From NCBI RefSeq assembly GCF_016765615.1, contig NZ_JAESWA010000029.1, positions 62,001 through 126,000 of the forward strand: 64,000 nt of DNA, in the 5' to 3' direction. A model generated the notes under the pieces. It did no database searches, was not told the DNA's origin, and saw only the letters and a list, made by a program, of their open reading frames with translations. The first letter of the stretch is position 1. Each line of letters opens with the position of its first letter. Position numbers and translations under genes: made by a program. Shown here piece by piece: positions 1-8,676 of this stretch. Source of the stretch: Clostridium paridis. Its GTDB lineage: Bacteria; Bacillota; Clostridia; Clostridiales; Clostridiaceae.

Positions 1-5
1 AATAG

Positions 6-1346
6 ATGAAGTTTAAAGATTCCATTGGTATGGCGTTTAGAGATTTAAAAAGAAGAAAAGGAAGAACCTTTTTAACTACTTTAGGAATTACTATTGGAAC
101 TATGTTATTAATATCAATGGTTGGCCTTGGTATTAACTTCAAAAGAGTTTTACTAGAAAACTTAAATAGTGATGCAAGTAGTAAGCTAATAAGTGTTAGT
201 AATATTAAGAATAATGTGGACACAGATGAGACAATGGATCTAAATTCTGAAAATGATTATAATGCATGGATGGAAGAAAACTCTTTGAAGATAGATAAAA
301 CTACACTAGGTGAAATTAGAAAAATTGAAGGTGTAGATAGTATAAGAGCATATATTAGTGATTCGACAAACTATAAGTATACTATTGCAGACAAGGATTA
401 TGAAGGAAGTATTAGTTTAATAGGTGCTAATTTAGATGATCAACTAATAACTAATAGTGCAATAAGTGATAAAAGAGAAAGTAAAAAGGACAAATCTATT
501 AATTTTATTAAATATGGTTCTACACTAACTAAAGGGGAAAAAGGACAGGTATTACTTGGAGAAAATGTAATACTTGATAATAAGATAGATAATCCAGAAG
601 CATTAATAGGAAAAACTTTTAAGGTTACAGTTGATACAATTGGTCTAGTAAAAGTAAAACCCTTTGTTAAGGAATTTAAAATAGCAGGAATTATAGATAA
701 AAACTTTACTGAGGCTTCATCAATAGTAGTTAGTGATGAAGATTTGAGTGAAGTATTATCATTTAAGGAATCGTCAAAAAATTACTTGCAAGAGAAAGGA
801 TATTCTAATATATCTGTTGCAGCAAAGGATATAAAGAATGTAGATGGCATAGTAACTAAAATTGAAGATTTAGGTTATATGACAACATCAGCACAAGAAA
901 TGGCTAAATCAATTAATAAAATGTTAAATGGTATAAGCTTGATATTATCGTCTTTAGGTGTAATAGTTTTAGTGGTAGCTGCTATTGGAATTATTAATAC
1001 TATGATTATGGCAATATATGAAAAGTTCAGAAGTATTGGTGTAATGAAAGCAGTCGGTGCAAGTTCAAGAGATATAAAAAATATATTTCTAGTACAATCT
1101 TCTTCCATTGGATTAATTGGAGGGGTTACAGGAGTTATATTAGGCTTTTCCTTAATTAAATTAGGACAAATTTTTATAAATATATATTTGAAGAGCAAAG
1201 GTTACTCAATGACATTAGAGTTCGGATTGCCAATATGGCTTGTAGTTGCTTCAGTTGGTTTTTCAATATTATTAGCTTTAATTGCAGGGATTTATCCAGC
1301 AAGCAGAGCATCAAAATTGAATCCTGTAGATGCATTACAAAGTTAG
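6..1346 (+). CDS. ABC transporter permease, MacB/FtsX type
   Basis: Membrane permease of the MacB/FtsX class, which in this family works with an ATPase to drive mechanotransmission or export of peptides or lipoproteins. The 446-residue protein shows the class layout: an N-terminal membrane helix (about 22-44), a large extracytoplasmic domain (about 45-300), then three helices near 312-340, 365-390 and 405-430. The last part carries the FtsX-like stretch with 'GVMKAVGASSRDIK' and ends 'YPASRASKLNPVDALQS', typical of these permeases. It is followed 13 bp downstream by a homologous permease. The ATPase is not in the window and probably lies just upstream. The start is so close to the window edge that its ribosome binding site cannot be seen. 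The substrate is unknown. Confidence 0.88.
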   Translation: MKFKDSIGMAFRDLKRRKGRTFLTTLGITIGTMLLISMVGLGINFKRVLLENLNSDASSKLISVSNIKNNVDTDETMDLNSENDYNAWMEENSLKIDKTTLGEIRKIEGVDSIRAYISDSTNYKYTIADKDYEGSISLIGANLDDQLITNSAISDKRESKKDKSINFIKYGSTLTKGEKGQVLLGENVILDNKIDNPEALIGKTFKVTVDTIGLVKVKPFVKEFKIAGIIDKNFTEASSIVVSDEDLSEVLSFKESSKNYLQEKGYSNISVAAKDIKNVDGIVTKIEDLGYMTTSAQEMAKSINKMLNGISLILSSLGVIVLVVAAIGIINTMIMAIYEKFRSIGVMKAVGASSRDIKNIFLVQSSSIGLIGGVTGVILGFSLIKLGQIFINIYLKSKGYSMTLEFGLPIWLVVASVGFSILLALIAGIYPASRASKLNPVDALQS

Positions 1347-1359
1347 GAGGTGTAACTAA

Positions 1360-2640
1360 ATGAAGTTTACTGATGGAATTAAAATGGCATTTTCAGACAT
1401 AAGAAGAAGAAAGCTAAGGAGCTTTCTAACTATTGTAGCGATATCGGTAGGAAGCCTTTTGCTTATGGCTATGCTTGGACTTGGAGATACCTTAGCAAAA
1501 CAGGTTGAGAATATGTTTTCTACATTCTCAGATACACAAGAAATAACTGTATTTAATATTAAACCTTCTGCTGCAGGGTCAGTTAGCATTAATGTAGGAG
1601 TACAAGATAAAAATGCAGCTGGTCAAAAAAGAGAAACTAAAAATATTACTACGGAAGATTTAGATAAGATAAGTAAAATTTCTGGAGTGGAATATGTTAA
1701 GGCTATATTAGAAACAAAACTAACTGGTGTTACTATAGAAGGAAGCAGTGTACAAAATAAAGGGGTTACATTAAGAGGATATAATTTCAACTACTACAAA
1801 TCATTCAAAAGTGATTTAGCCTATGGAAATGATTTTTCCAATGATAAAAACGAGATTATTGTTGGTGAGAAGTACTTAAAAGCTATTGGGATAGATAATG
1901 GAGAAGATGTTTTAGGTAAGGAAATTACTTTAAAAGTTGATGCACCAGTTATAAATGGAGTAGCAGTAAGACAATCATTCTCTACTAAAGGAAAGATAGT
2001 GGGAGTATTAAAAGAAAGCAGTGATGAAAAAAGAAATATAATTTGTTCCCAGCAAGTAGCAGAGGAAGTTTTAAATTATTACTCAGAGAAAACAGATTAT
2101 TTCAAAGAAACTGGTTATCCAAGCCTTGTTGTAAGAGCAAAAACTCTCGATGATGTTAAAACTATTAATGATGAAGTAAGGAATAAAGTAGGTTTTGAGA
2201 CATTTACTATGGCAGAATTATCTCAAAAGATGGCAGCAGCTACAAAAAGTTTTAAATTAATCTTTTCTGTTGCTGGAGTAATAGTTATTCTGGTTGCTAG
2301 TATTGGATTAATTAATACTATGAATATGAGTATACAAGAAAAGAAAAAAACTATAGGAATTATGAAGGCAGTAGGAGCATCAAGAAGAGCAATAAAAAAC
2401 ATATTTTTAGTTCAAGCAGCTTTACTTGGAATTTTAGGTGCAATTTTAGGTTGTGCTGTAGCAGCTATAATCACAGTTGTACTTAATAGTTATGTTTTAA
2501 AAGAAACTCAAGCAGTATTAAGTCTGGTAAACCTAGGAATATGTTTTGGAATAACTTTTGTCATATCAACCATTTCAGGCTTGATGCCAGCATCTAAGGC
2601 ATCTAAGATGAATGTTGTTGAAATAATTAGTTATGAATAA
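1360..2640 (+). CDS. ABC transporter permease, MacB/FtsX type (second of pair)
   Basis: This is a paralog of the preceding permease, with the same topology: one N-terminal helix, an extracytoplasmic domain of about 250 residues, and three C-terminal helices including 'GIMKAVGASRRAIKN' and a closing 'MPASKASKMNVVEIISYE'. The start ATG at 1360 is preceded by AGGAGGTG. The 13-bp gap to the upstream gene implies one operon, and the two proteins probably form a heterodimeric permease. A two-component system follows after a terminator; permease/two-component neighbours of this kind often sense and export cell-envelope-active peptides, but that link is an inference here. A strong hairpin ends the transcript at about 2661-2697. 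Confidence 0.88.
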   Translation: MKFTDGIKMAFSDIRRRKLRSFLTIVAISVGSLLLMAMLGLGDTLAKQVENMFSTFSDTQEITVFNIKPSAAGSVSINVGVQDKNAAGQKRETKNITTEDLDKISKISGVEYVKAILETKLTGVTIEGSSVQNKGVTLRGYNFNYYKSFKSDLAYGNDFSNDKNEIIVGEKYLKAIGIDNGEDVLGKEITLKVDAPVINGVAVRQSFSTKGKIVGVLKESSDEKRNIICSQQVAEEVLNYYSEKTDYFKETGYPSLVVRAKTLDDVKTINDEVRNKVGFETFTMAELSQKMAAATKSFKLIFSVAGVIVILVASIGLINTMNMSIQEKKKTIGIMKAVGASRRAIKNIFLVQAALLGILGAILGCAVAAIITVVLNSYVLKETQAVLSLVNLGICFGITFVISTISGLMPASKASKMNVVEIISYE

Positions 2641-2660
2641 TTAGATATGGTTTTCTAGTA

Positions 2661-2697
2661 AAACTCAGCTACTGCTGGGTTTTGCTTTGCTTTTTTG
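2661..2697 (+). terminator. Rho-independent terminator after the permease pair
   Basis: Hairpin with stem arms AAACTCAGC and GCTGGGTTT around a short loop, followed by a T-rich run. It separates the permease operon from the response regulator gene. Confidence 0.75.
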
Positions 2698-2763
2698 CAA
2701 GTAGAATATTATATAATATTTTTAAGTAATGTAATATAATGGTTTTATCAAGGGGGAGATAAA

Positions 2764-3471
2764 ATGCGAAATATCTTAATTGTAGACGATGAAGTAGAGA
2801 TAATTGAGTTGATAGAATTATACTTAGAAAAGGATGGCTATAGGGTTTATAAAGCAGAAGATGGAATTGAAGCATGGAGAATCATAACTAGTGAGAAAAT
2901 AGATCTAGTTTTATTAGATATAATGATTCCAGGGATAGATGGATATCAATTAGTAAAGAAAATTAGAGAGAGATATAATATACCGGTTATTTTTATATCT
3001 GCTAAGAGTGATGCAAATGATCTAATACTTGGATTAGGTTTGGGAGCGGATGATTACATAATTAAGCCATTTAATCCTCTTGAATTAAGTGCAAGAGTTG
3101 GAGCACATATAAGAAGATTTACGGAGCTTAAAGGAGAAGAAGCAGAAATTGTTAATGATATAAAGAGTGGAAAGATAATATTAGGGACCCTTGTTCTTGA
3201 TGAAAATCAATGTATGCTTTTAAAAGATAATAGAGAAATTATAATGACAGTAACTGAATATAAAATCATGAGATTTTTGATGAAAAATCCTAATAAGGTA
3301 TTTACAAAAAAACAGATATTTGAACAAGTATGGGAAGATGAGTATTACGGAGATGACAATACAATTATGGTTCATATAAGTAATATTAGGGACAAGATAG
3401 AGGAATGTCCAAGGTCACCTAAATACCTTAAAACTGTTAGAGGGTTAGGCTATAAATTTCAATGGGACTAA
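2764..3471 (+). CDS. OmpR/PhoB-family response regulator
   Basis: DNA-binding response regulator of 235 residues. The receiver domain (about 1-115) has the acidic pair D8/D9, the phospho-acceptor D52 in 'LLDIMIPGIDG', the switch serine near S79 and the conserved K101 in 'IIKPFNP'. The C-terminal winged helix (about 135-235) contains 'VTEYKIMRFLMKNPNKVF' and ends 'TVRGLGYKFQWD', as in the OmpR/PhoB family. The ATG follows AAGGGGGAGAT. The stop codon lies 11 bp before the chosen start of the histidine kinase gene, so the pair is co-transcribed. Targets are unknown; the adjacent permease pair is a plausible one. Confidence 0.93.
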   Translation: MRNILIVDDEVEIIELIELYLEKDGYRVYKAEDGIEAWRIITSEKIDLVLLDIMIPGIDGYQLVKKIRERYNIPVIFISAKSDANDLILGLGLGADDYIIKPFNPLELSARVGAHIRRFTELKGEEAEIVNDIKSGKIILGTLVLDENQCMLLKDNREIIMTVTEYKIMRFLMKNPNKVFTKKQIFEQVWEDEYYGDDNTIMVHISNIRDKIEECPRSPKYLKTVRGLGYKFQWD

Positions 3472-3482
3472 GTGGTGAAAAG

Positions 3483-4979
3483 ATGTTCAAAAAACTTAAG
3501 TTAAATAAAATTAAACCATCAGGTATTTTTTTTAAGATTACACTAGGAAATATAGTTATAATTTCTATGACTGTTTTTTTGTTTTTAGTGTTATCTATTG
3601 TTTTTGCATTATTTATGGTCAAAGTTTCATCTGATACAATGAAGGATAATAATATAAAAGATTATATAGATTCATTAGTTAAAGAAGACTATGAAAATAT
3701 AGATGTTTCAGCTTTATCAAAATATGATGGATGGCTTGAAGTACTTAAAGATAACAAAATAGTATATATCAAAGGAAATAAGCTAGATAAAGTAACTGAA
3801 TATTCTACAGGCGAACTAGTAGATATTTTGCAAGAAACATATAATTCACCTTCAGCTGATGCTAATCTAAAAGAATATGTATTTGGTAAAAGCTTTAAAG
3901 ATAAGGCTGGAAATGAATTGATTTTATTAGTCAAGTTTCCTGCAGATGAAAATAAGGATACAAAATTAAGGTCAATGATGAATAGTACTACACCAGGCTT
4001 TTATTATGATGAAAAAAATTTAGATGAAAAAATAAAAAAGATAATGTTATTGATTTACGGCGGTTTCTTTATAACTAGTTTAATATTCTTATTATTAATA
4101 AGTAAGTTGATTTCAAAGAATATAGCTAATCCTATAAAGCATATTATTAAGGGTATTGAGGAAATAAGTAGTGGGAATTACTCAAATAGAATTAATTGTA
4201 GAGCAGATAGTGAATTAGCAACTATTAGAGACGCTTTAAATTCAATGTCTGAAAAGATTCAAAAGACAGAAGAAGAAAAAAGTAAGATAGAAGAAAATAA
4301 AAAGATAATGATTGCAGATATTTCTCATGATTTAAAGACTCCTATTACCTCAATTGAAGGATATGCAATAGCACTTAGAGACGATATGGTTGCAGATCCT
4401 ATTAAAAGAAGAAAATATTTAGATTATATTTTAAAAAAAAGTGAAAGAATGAATTATTTAATTGACGAATTATTTTCATTTTCCAAAATGGATGCATCTA
4501 CGTTTAAATTAAATTTAGAGAAGATTGATATATGTGAATTTTATAGAAGAACTATAATTGAACATCTACCTGAGCTAGAGAAAAGTAAGTTTAGTTACGA
4601 GATAAATATATATGATGAACCGATATTTATCAATATTGATAAACAGGAGATGTATAGAGCAATATCAAATTTGATATCAAATTCACTTAAATATAATCCA
4701 GTAGGGACAAAAATTATATTTAATTTGATAAAAGTGCAGGAAGAAGTTTTTATTGAAGTAGTTGATAATGGGATAGGAATGGATAAAGATCTTCAAGAAG
4801 TAGTATTCAATGAATTTACAAGAGGTGATAAAACGAGAGTAAGTTCAGGAGGAGCAGGACTCGGACTAGCTATTTCAAAAAAAATTATTGAATTGCATGG
4901 AGGAAAAATTGAATTATATAGTACATTAGGGATTGGAACATCATTTAAGATAAGTTTAATGCTTAAGCATAATTTATAA
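3483..4979 (+). CDS. Sensor histidine kinase
   Basis: Membrane-bound sensor kinase of 498 residues and partner of the response regulator just upstream. It has two membrane helices (about 20-45 and 190-215) enclosing an extracytoplasmic sensor domain, then a HAMP domain ('NPIKHIIKGIEEISSGNYSN'), the dimerisation/phospho-acceptor helix with H282 in 'ISHDLKTPITS', and a HATPase_c domain with the N box ('NLISNSLKYNP'), 'DNGIGMD' and 'GGAGLGLAISKK'. I chose ATG 3483 because it follows GTGGTGAAAAG. An in-frame ATG at 3462 overlaps the response-regulator stop codon and lacks a convincing ribosome binding site. The ligand is unknown. Confidence 0.92.
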   Translation: MFKKLKLNKIKPSGIFFKITLGNIVIISMTVFLFLVLSIVFALFMVKVSSDTMKDNNIKDYIDSLVKEDYENIDVSALSKYDGWLEVLKDNKIVYIKGNKLDKVTEYSTGELVDILQETYNSPSADANLKEYVFGKSFKDKAGNELILLVKFPADENKDTKLRSMMNSTTPGFYYDEKNLDEKIKKIMLLIYGGFFITSLIFLLLISKLISKNIANPIKHIIKGIEEISSGNYSNRINCRADSELATIRDALNSMSEKIQKTEEEKSKIEENKKIMIADISHDLKTPITSIEGYAIALRDDMVADPIKRRKYLDYILKKSERMNYLIDELFSFSKMDASTFKLNLEKIDICEFYRRTIIEHLPELEKSKFSYEINIYDEPIFINIDKQEMYRAISNLISNSLKYNPVGTKIIFNLIKVQEEVFIEVVDNGIGMDKDLQEVVFNEFTRGDKTRVSSGGAGLGLAISKKIIELHGGKIELYSTLGIGTSFKISLMLKHNL

Positions 4980-5016
4980 AATTAATAGCATTTTTAAATA
5001 GATAAGAAAGAAATTG

Positions 5017-5056
5017 TAGCATAGAGAACAGAGAAATTCCTCAGTTTTCTATGCTA
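5017..5056. terminator. Bidirectional terminator between convergent genes
   Basis: Inverted repeat with arms TAGCATAGAGAAC and GTTTTCTATGCTA (13 pairs including one G-T pair) between the convergent kinase and DUF4363 genes. The flanking T/A tracts are modest. Confidence 0.6.
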
Positions 5057-5060
5057 TGGT

Positions 5061-5441
5061 TTAGAAAATATTTTTTATACTAACTTCCTGCAAGTCTAGT
5101 ATATAATTAGTTGAAAATTTTATAGCATGTAATGAAGCTAAAGCTTCTTCAGAATTATGATATTTGATGTATTGACTTAGCTTTGAAGCTTCTATATTTA
5201 AGTTATCAAAGTCAGTATGATTTACATATAAAGCTACTGCAGAGGAATTATCTTTTATGTAATCTATTAATTCTACAGTTTTATCATAACTTTTTTCCCA
5301 ATTCTCTTCAGTTATTAGTGTCTCAGTTTCTTCAGAGTTTTTCAATATATGTTCACAAATACCAGTGAGTTTCCCATTTGCGTAAAAGAGAAACCCTAAA
5401 AGAGTAGCAAATAAAGCTATAGAAATTATTGAATTTCTCAT
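5061..5441 (-). CDS. DUF4363 family membrane-anchored protein
   Basis: Small protein of 126 residues with one N-terminal hydrophobic helix (about 5-22, 'IISIALFATLLGFLFYANG') and a soluble, mostly helical, acidic remainder rich in Glu and Tyr. The pattern fits the DUF4363 family, which in clostridia is usually found beside DUF421 proteins. Its ATG overlaps the stop of the upstream DUF421 gene by 4 bp (ATGA), so the two are translationally coupled. The biochemical role is unknown. The N-terminal helix could be a membrane anchor or an uncleaved signal sequence, leaving the rest outside the cell. Confidence 0.75.
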   Translation of the reverse strand: MRNSIISIALFATLLGFLFYANGKLTGICEHILKNSEETETLITEENWEKSYDKTVELIDYIKDNSSAVALYVNHTDFDNLNIEASKLSQYIKYHNSEEALASLHAIKFSTNYILDLQEVSIKNIF

Positions 5442-6097
5442 TTCTTTTCACTCTCCATTTTTTCAAAGTCACCTTTTAGCTGATGTATTAACTTTCCAGT
5501 ACTATCTAGCAATACAATAAAGGTATCTTCAATATTTACACCCTTGTTTTGTAGTTTTTGTTCTAGCCATTTAGTATCTTTGTTCATTTGTGATAAGGTT
5601 TCTTTATTATATTGACCATCAACATATAAAATTGCTGGTAAGTTCATCGTGGTATTATCCATAGGAATTATAGAAAGCTGACCATTGTTTTCTAGCAAAG
5701 CATATTTAATTTTAGATATATCTAGGTTTCCACTAATTCTTAATTCTTCCATGAGATCATCAAGATTTATTCTTTGACTCTTAAGTTCTTTTTCGTTTAG
5801 CTTTCCATTCTTAATTATTATTGAAGGATTACCATCAATAATTTTTCTCATAAAGTTACTTTTTAGCTGAAGTTCTGTTAAAATAAGTTCTAGAATCAAA
5901 AGCGACATTATAGGAATAATACCCAAAATTAATGGAAGTCTGACGTCTTGCATAGGAACAGTAGCAAGATCTGAAATAATTATAGTAATAACTAATTCAT
6001 ATGGTTGAAGTTCACCAATTTGTCGTTTCCCCATAAGTCTAATTACTAAAACCACGAGAAGATATAAAATACATGTACGAAATATAACAATAAACAT
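5438..6097 (-). CDS. DUF421 (YetF-type) membrane protein
   Basis: Integral membrane protein of 219 residues. Three hydrophobic segments occupy about residues 1-85, including the family signature 'RLMGKRQIGELQPYELVITI'. They are followed by the C-terminal soluble domain with 'GNPSIIIKNGKL' and 'NLDDLMEELRISG', typical of the YetF/DUF421 family. The function of this family is poorly defined; members occur in many spore-formers. The start codon at 6097 follows a GAGGTG ribosome binding site on the minus strand. It is transcribed first in a two-gene unit with the DUF4363 gene. Confidence 0.87.
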   Translation of the reverse strand: MFIVIFRTCILYLLVVLVIRLMGKRQIGELQPYELVITIIISDLATVPMQDVRLPLILGIIPIMSLLILELILTELQLKSNFMRKIIDGNPSIIIKNGKLNEKELKSQRINLDDLMEELRISGNLDISKIKYALLENNGQLSIIPMDNTTMNLPAILYVDGQYNKETLSQMNKDTKWLEQKLQNKGVNIEDTFIVLLDSTGKLIHQLKGDFEKMESEKK

Positions 6098-6230
6098 AAA
6101 AACACCTCAAAAATAATATTAACTATTAATGAGAAATATATGTATGATTATGAATTTTCTAAGCTATGTTATATAATATAATAAGGTATAATTTGTCAAT
6201 ATGTTTAATTCTTTTAGGAGGTATTGGGAA

Positions 6231-7889
6231 ATGAAAAGCTTAAGTTTAACATTATGTAATGGTAAAAGTATTGAAGTGAAACAGGGAACTATATTAAAAG
6301 ATATAATAGAAAAATATTATGAAAAAGATGAAATGTCAATAATGCTCGCAAAGGTGAATGGTAGATTTCGTGAACTAAATAGCTCGTTAGAAGAAAGCGG
6401 AACCTTTGAAGCAATAAAAAATAATACAGTAGAAGGCATGCAGGTTTATGGAAGAACAATGACTTTCATATTTATAAAGGCTACTTTAGATTTATTTCCT
6501 GATTCTAAAATAACTATGGAACATTCAATTAGTAAAGGAATCTATGGAGAAATTCATAAAGAAAAGGTATTAACTGAAGAAGATGTCAAGAATATAAAAT
6601 CAAAAATGAAAGAATTGATTGATAAGAATCTGCCCATAAATAAGTTCAAAATATCTAAGCAGAAGGCCATAAATATCTTTGAAGGATATGGTATGGTTGA
6701 TAAGGTAAAACTTTTATCACATATGGAATTTGATAAGGTAAATGTTTATGAATTAGATGGAAGATATGATTATTTTTATGGTTATATGGCACCTAATACT
6801 GGAAGTGTTAGATTGTTTGATGTTATTTTTTATGATCAAGGATTTATATTAAGATACCCAGATGATAAAGCTCCTACGAAAATAATTGAGTTTAAGGAAC
6901 ATAAAAAATTATCCAGTATATTTAGAGAAACTGAGCAATGGCTCAATATTCTAGGAGTCGGAGAAGTAGGATCTCTGAATGATAAAATGATTTCTACAGA
7001 TGCTCAAGATTTGATAAGAGTGTCAGAAGCACTTCATGAAAAGAAAATTGCATATATAGCAGATAAAATAAGTGATGAAAAAGAAGTTAGAGTAGTATTA
7101 ATTGCAGGTCCTAGTTCATCAGGCAAGACTACATTCTCAAAGCGTCTATCTATTCAATTAAGAGTAAATGGTCTTCTTCCTATACCTATTTCACTAGATG
7201 ATTATTTTATAGATAGAGATAGGAGTCCCCTTGATGAAGAAGGGAAACCAGACTATGAAAATATTAATGCACTTGATTTAGATCTATTTAATAAGCACTT
7301 AGAATTACTTCTAAAAGGGGAAGAAGTTGAAATACCCATTTATAACTTTATTACAGGTACAAGAGAACCTGAAGGTAGAAGATTTAGACTGCCTCAAAAT
7401 GGAGTTTTAGTTATTGAAGGTATTCATGGGCTAAACAATCAATTAACTGAGTCAATTGCAGATAAAAATAAATTTAAAATTTATATTAGTGCATTAACAC
7501 AACTAAATTTAGATAATCATAATAGGATAGCAACAACTGATATAAGAAAAATAAGAAGAATTGTTAGAGACTATCTTACTCGTGGATATGGAGGAGAACA
7601 AACTTTAGAAATGTGGCCATCAATTAAGAGAGGAGAGGAACGTAATATTTTTGTTTATCAGGAAAAAGCAGATGTTATGTTCAATTCAACTTTAGTATAT
7701 GAGCTATGTGTCCTCAAAAGTTTTGCATTAAAAGAATTAAATAAGATAAATGAGGATAGTTCAGTATTTTATGAAGCTGAAAGACTGAAATCTTTTTTAA
7801 GTTTCTTTAAGGAAGTACCAGTAGATTTAGTACCCGAAAACTCCATATTAAGAGAATTTATTGGTGGAAGCTGTTTTTATAAATATTAA
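6231..7889 (+). CDS. TGS-domain nucleoside (uridine) kinase family protein
   Basis: Cytoplasmic protein of 552 residues that fuses a TGS/threonyl-tRNA-synthetase-like N-terminal region (about 1-200) to a phosphoribulokinase/uridine kinase P-loop domain. The Walker A motif is 'GPSSSGKTTFS' and a lid-like region follows ('DDYFIDRDRSP', 'EGIHGLN'). The family is annotated as nucleoside kinase or uridine kinase. The physiological substrate is not certain, and the TGS part suggests regulation or RNA/nucleotide binding. ATG 6231 sits 8 bp behind AGGAGGT (6216-6222); an upstream ATG at 6201 precedes that site and is rejected. A dispersed hairpin repeat follows the stop and could end the transcript. 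Confidence 0.85.
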   Translation: MKSLSLTLCNGKSIEVKQGTILKDIIEKYYEKDEMSIMLAKVNGRFRELNSSLEESGTFEAIKNNTVEGMQVYGRTMTFIFIKATLDLFPDSKITMEHSISKGIYGEIHKEKVLTEEDVKNIKSKMKELIDKNLPINKFKISKQKAINIFEGYGMVDKVKLLSHMEFDKVNVYELDGRYDYFYGYMAPNTGSVRLFDVIFYDQGFILRYPDDKAPTKIIEFKEHKKLSSIFRETEQWLNILGVGEVGSLNDKMISTDAQDLIRVSEALHEKKIAYIADKISDEKEVRVVLIAGPSSSGKTTFSKRLSIQLRVNGLLPIPISLDDYFIDRDRSPLDEEGKPDYENINALDLDLFNKHLELLLKGEEVEIPIYNFITGTREPEGRRFRLPQNGVLVIEGIHGLNNQLTESIADKNKFKIYISALTQLNLDNHNRIATTDIRKIRRIVRDYLTRGYGGEQTLEMWPSIKRGEERNIFVYQEKADVMFNSTLVYELCVLKSFALKELNKINEDSSVFYEAERLKSFLSFFKEVPVDLVPENSILREFIGGSCFYKY

Positions 7890-7892
7890 TAA

Positions 7893-7958
7893 AGGGTTTT
7901 AAGTTTAACTTATAACTTATTCATGTAAGAATAAGTTAAGTTTCCTATAAAAAACCCT
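7893..7958. repeat. Dispersed palindromic repeat R1, copy a
   Basis: Outer arms AGGGTTTT and AAAACCCT enclose a second perfect hairpin, AACTTATTC (7914-7922) and GAATAAGTT (7929-7937). Two related copies lie at 23595-23632 (opposite orientation, lacking the inner hairpin) and 41595-41659. This copy fills the gap between the nucleoside kinase and sdaAB genes and could also serve as a transcription terminator. Confidence 0.85.
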
Positions 7959-7990
7959 ATAAATAATCAAAAGAAAAAGTGAGGAGCATT

Positions 7991-8671
7991 ATGAAAAAGT
8001 ATGATGTATTTGATATTATTGGTCCTATAATGATAGGACCATCATCTTCACACACAGCAGGAGCAACAAGAATAGCTAGAATGGCTAGAATTGTTGCAGA
8101 AGAAGATATTAAAGAAGTTAGTTTCCTGCTACATGGTTCATTCTCAAAAACGTATAAAGGACATGGTACAGATAGAGCATTAGCTGCAGGCATTTTGGGA
8201 ATGAATCCAAGTGATATTAGACTTAGAAATTCCCTTGATATAGCTAAAGAGATTGGAATAAAAGTAGAATTCATTGAAGCAAATTTAGGAGAAGTGCATC
8301 CCAATACTGTTAAGTGTATAATTACTGGAAAAACAGGGGTAGTATATTCATTAGTGGGATCCTCTATTGGAGGAGGAAATATTCAAGTAATTGAGATAAA
8401 TAATCAAAAAGTTGATTTTACAGGAAATTATCCAACTTTAATAATTTCTCATAAGGATGTTCCAGGAAGTGTATCAAAAGTTACGGCTTTATTATATAAG
8501 GAAAATATTAATATAGCGTTTATGAAGGTATTTAGAAGTGAAAAAGGTAAAGATGCAACCATGTTATTTGAAGTAGATAATCCAATTCCAGATTTTATTA
8601 TGGATGAGATTAAATCTATTAATGATATTTCAAAAGTTATAAGAATAAATCCAATAAAAGAAGGAGAATAA
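7991..8671 (+). CDS. sdaAB: L-serine dehydratase, iron-sulfur-dependent, beta subunit
   Basis: Beta subunit (226 residues) of the two-subunit [4Fe-4S] L-serine dehydratase, which converts L-serine to pyruvate and ammonia. It opens with the family signature 'FDIIGPIMIGPSSSHTAGA' and has an ACT-like domain at the C terminus (about 150-225, 'DVPGSVSKVTALLYKENIN'), the probable serine-sensing part. The ATG at 7991 follows GAGGAG; an upstream in-frame GTG at 7979 has no site of its own and is rejected. The alpha subunit gene starts 5 bp after the stop, so the two subunits are made together. Amino-acid catabolism of this type is common in fermentative clostridia. Confidence 0.95.
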   Translation: MKKYDVFDIIGPIMIGPSSSHTAGATRIARMARIVAEEDIKEVSFLLHGSFSKTYKGHGTDRALAAGILGMNPSDIRLRNSLDIAKEIGIKVEFIEANLGEVHPNTVKCIITGKTGVVYSLVGSSIGGGNIQVIEINNQKVDFTGNYPTLIISHKDVPGSVSKVTALLYKENINIAFMKVFRSEKGKDATMLFEVDNPIPDFIMDEIKSINDISKVIRINPIKEGE

Positions 8672-8676
8672 GAATC

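Noticed and set aside
875-1198. Minus-strand open frame of 107 codons inside the first permease gene
   Set aside because: Antisense shadow of a well-supported coding sequence, with no ribosome binding site and hydrophobic composition that mirrors the sense strand.
5438-6097. DUF421/DUF4363 pair as a novel membrane system
   Set aside because: This pairing is a common, though uncharacterised, arrangement in spore-forming Firmicutes and shows nothing unusual here.
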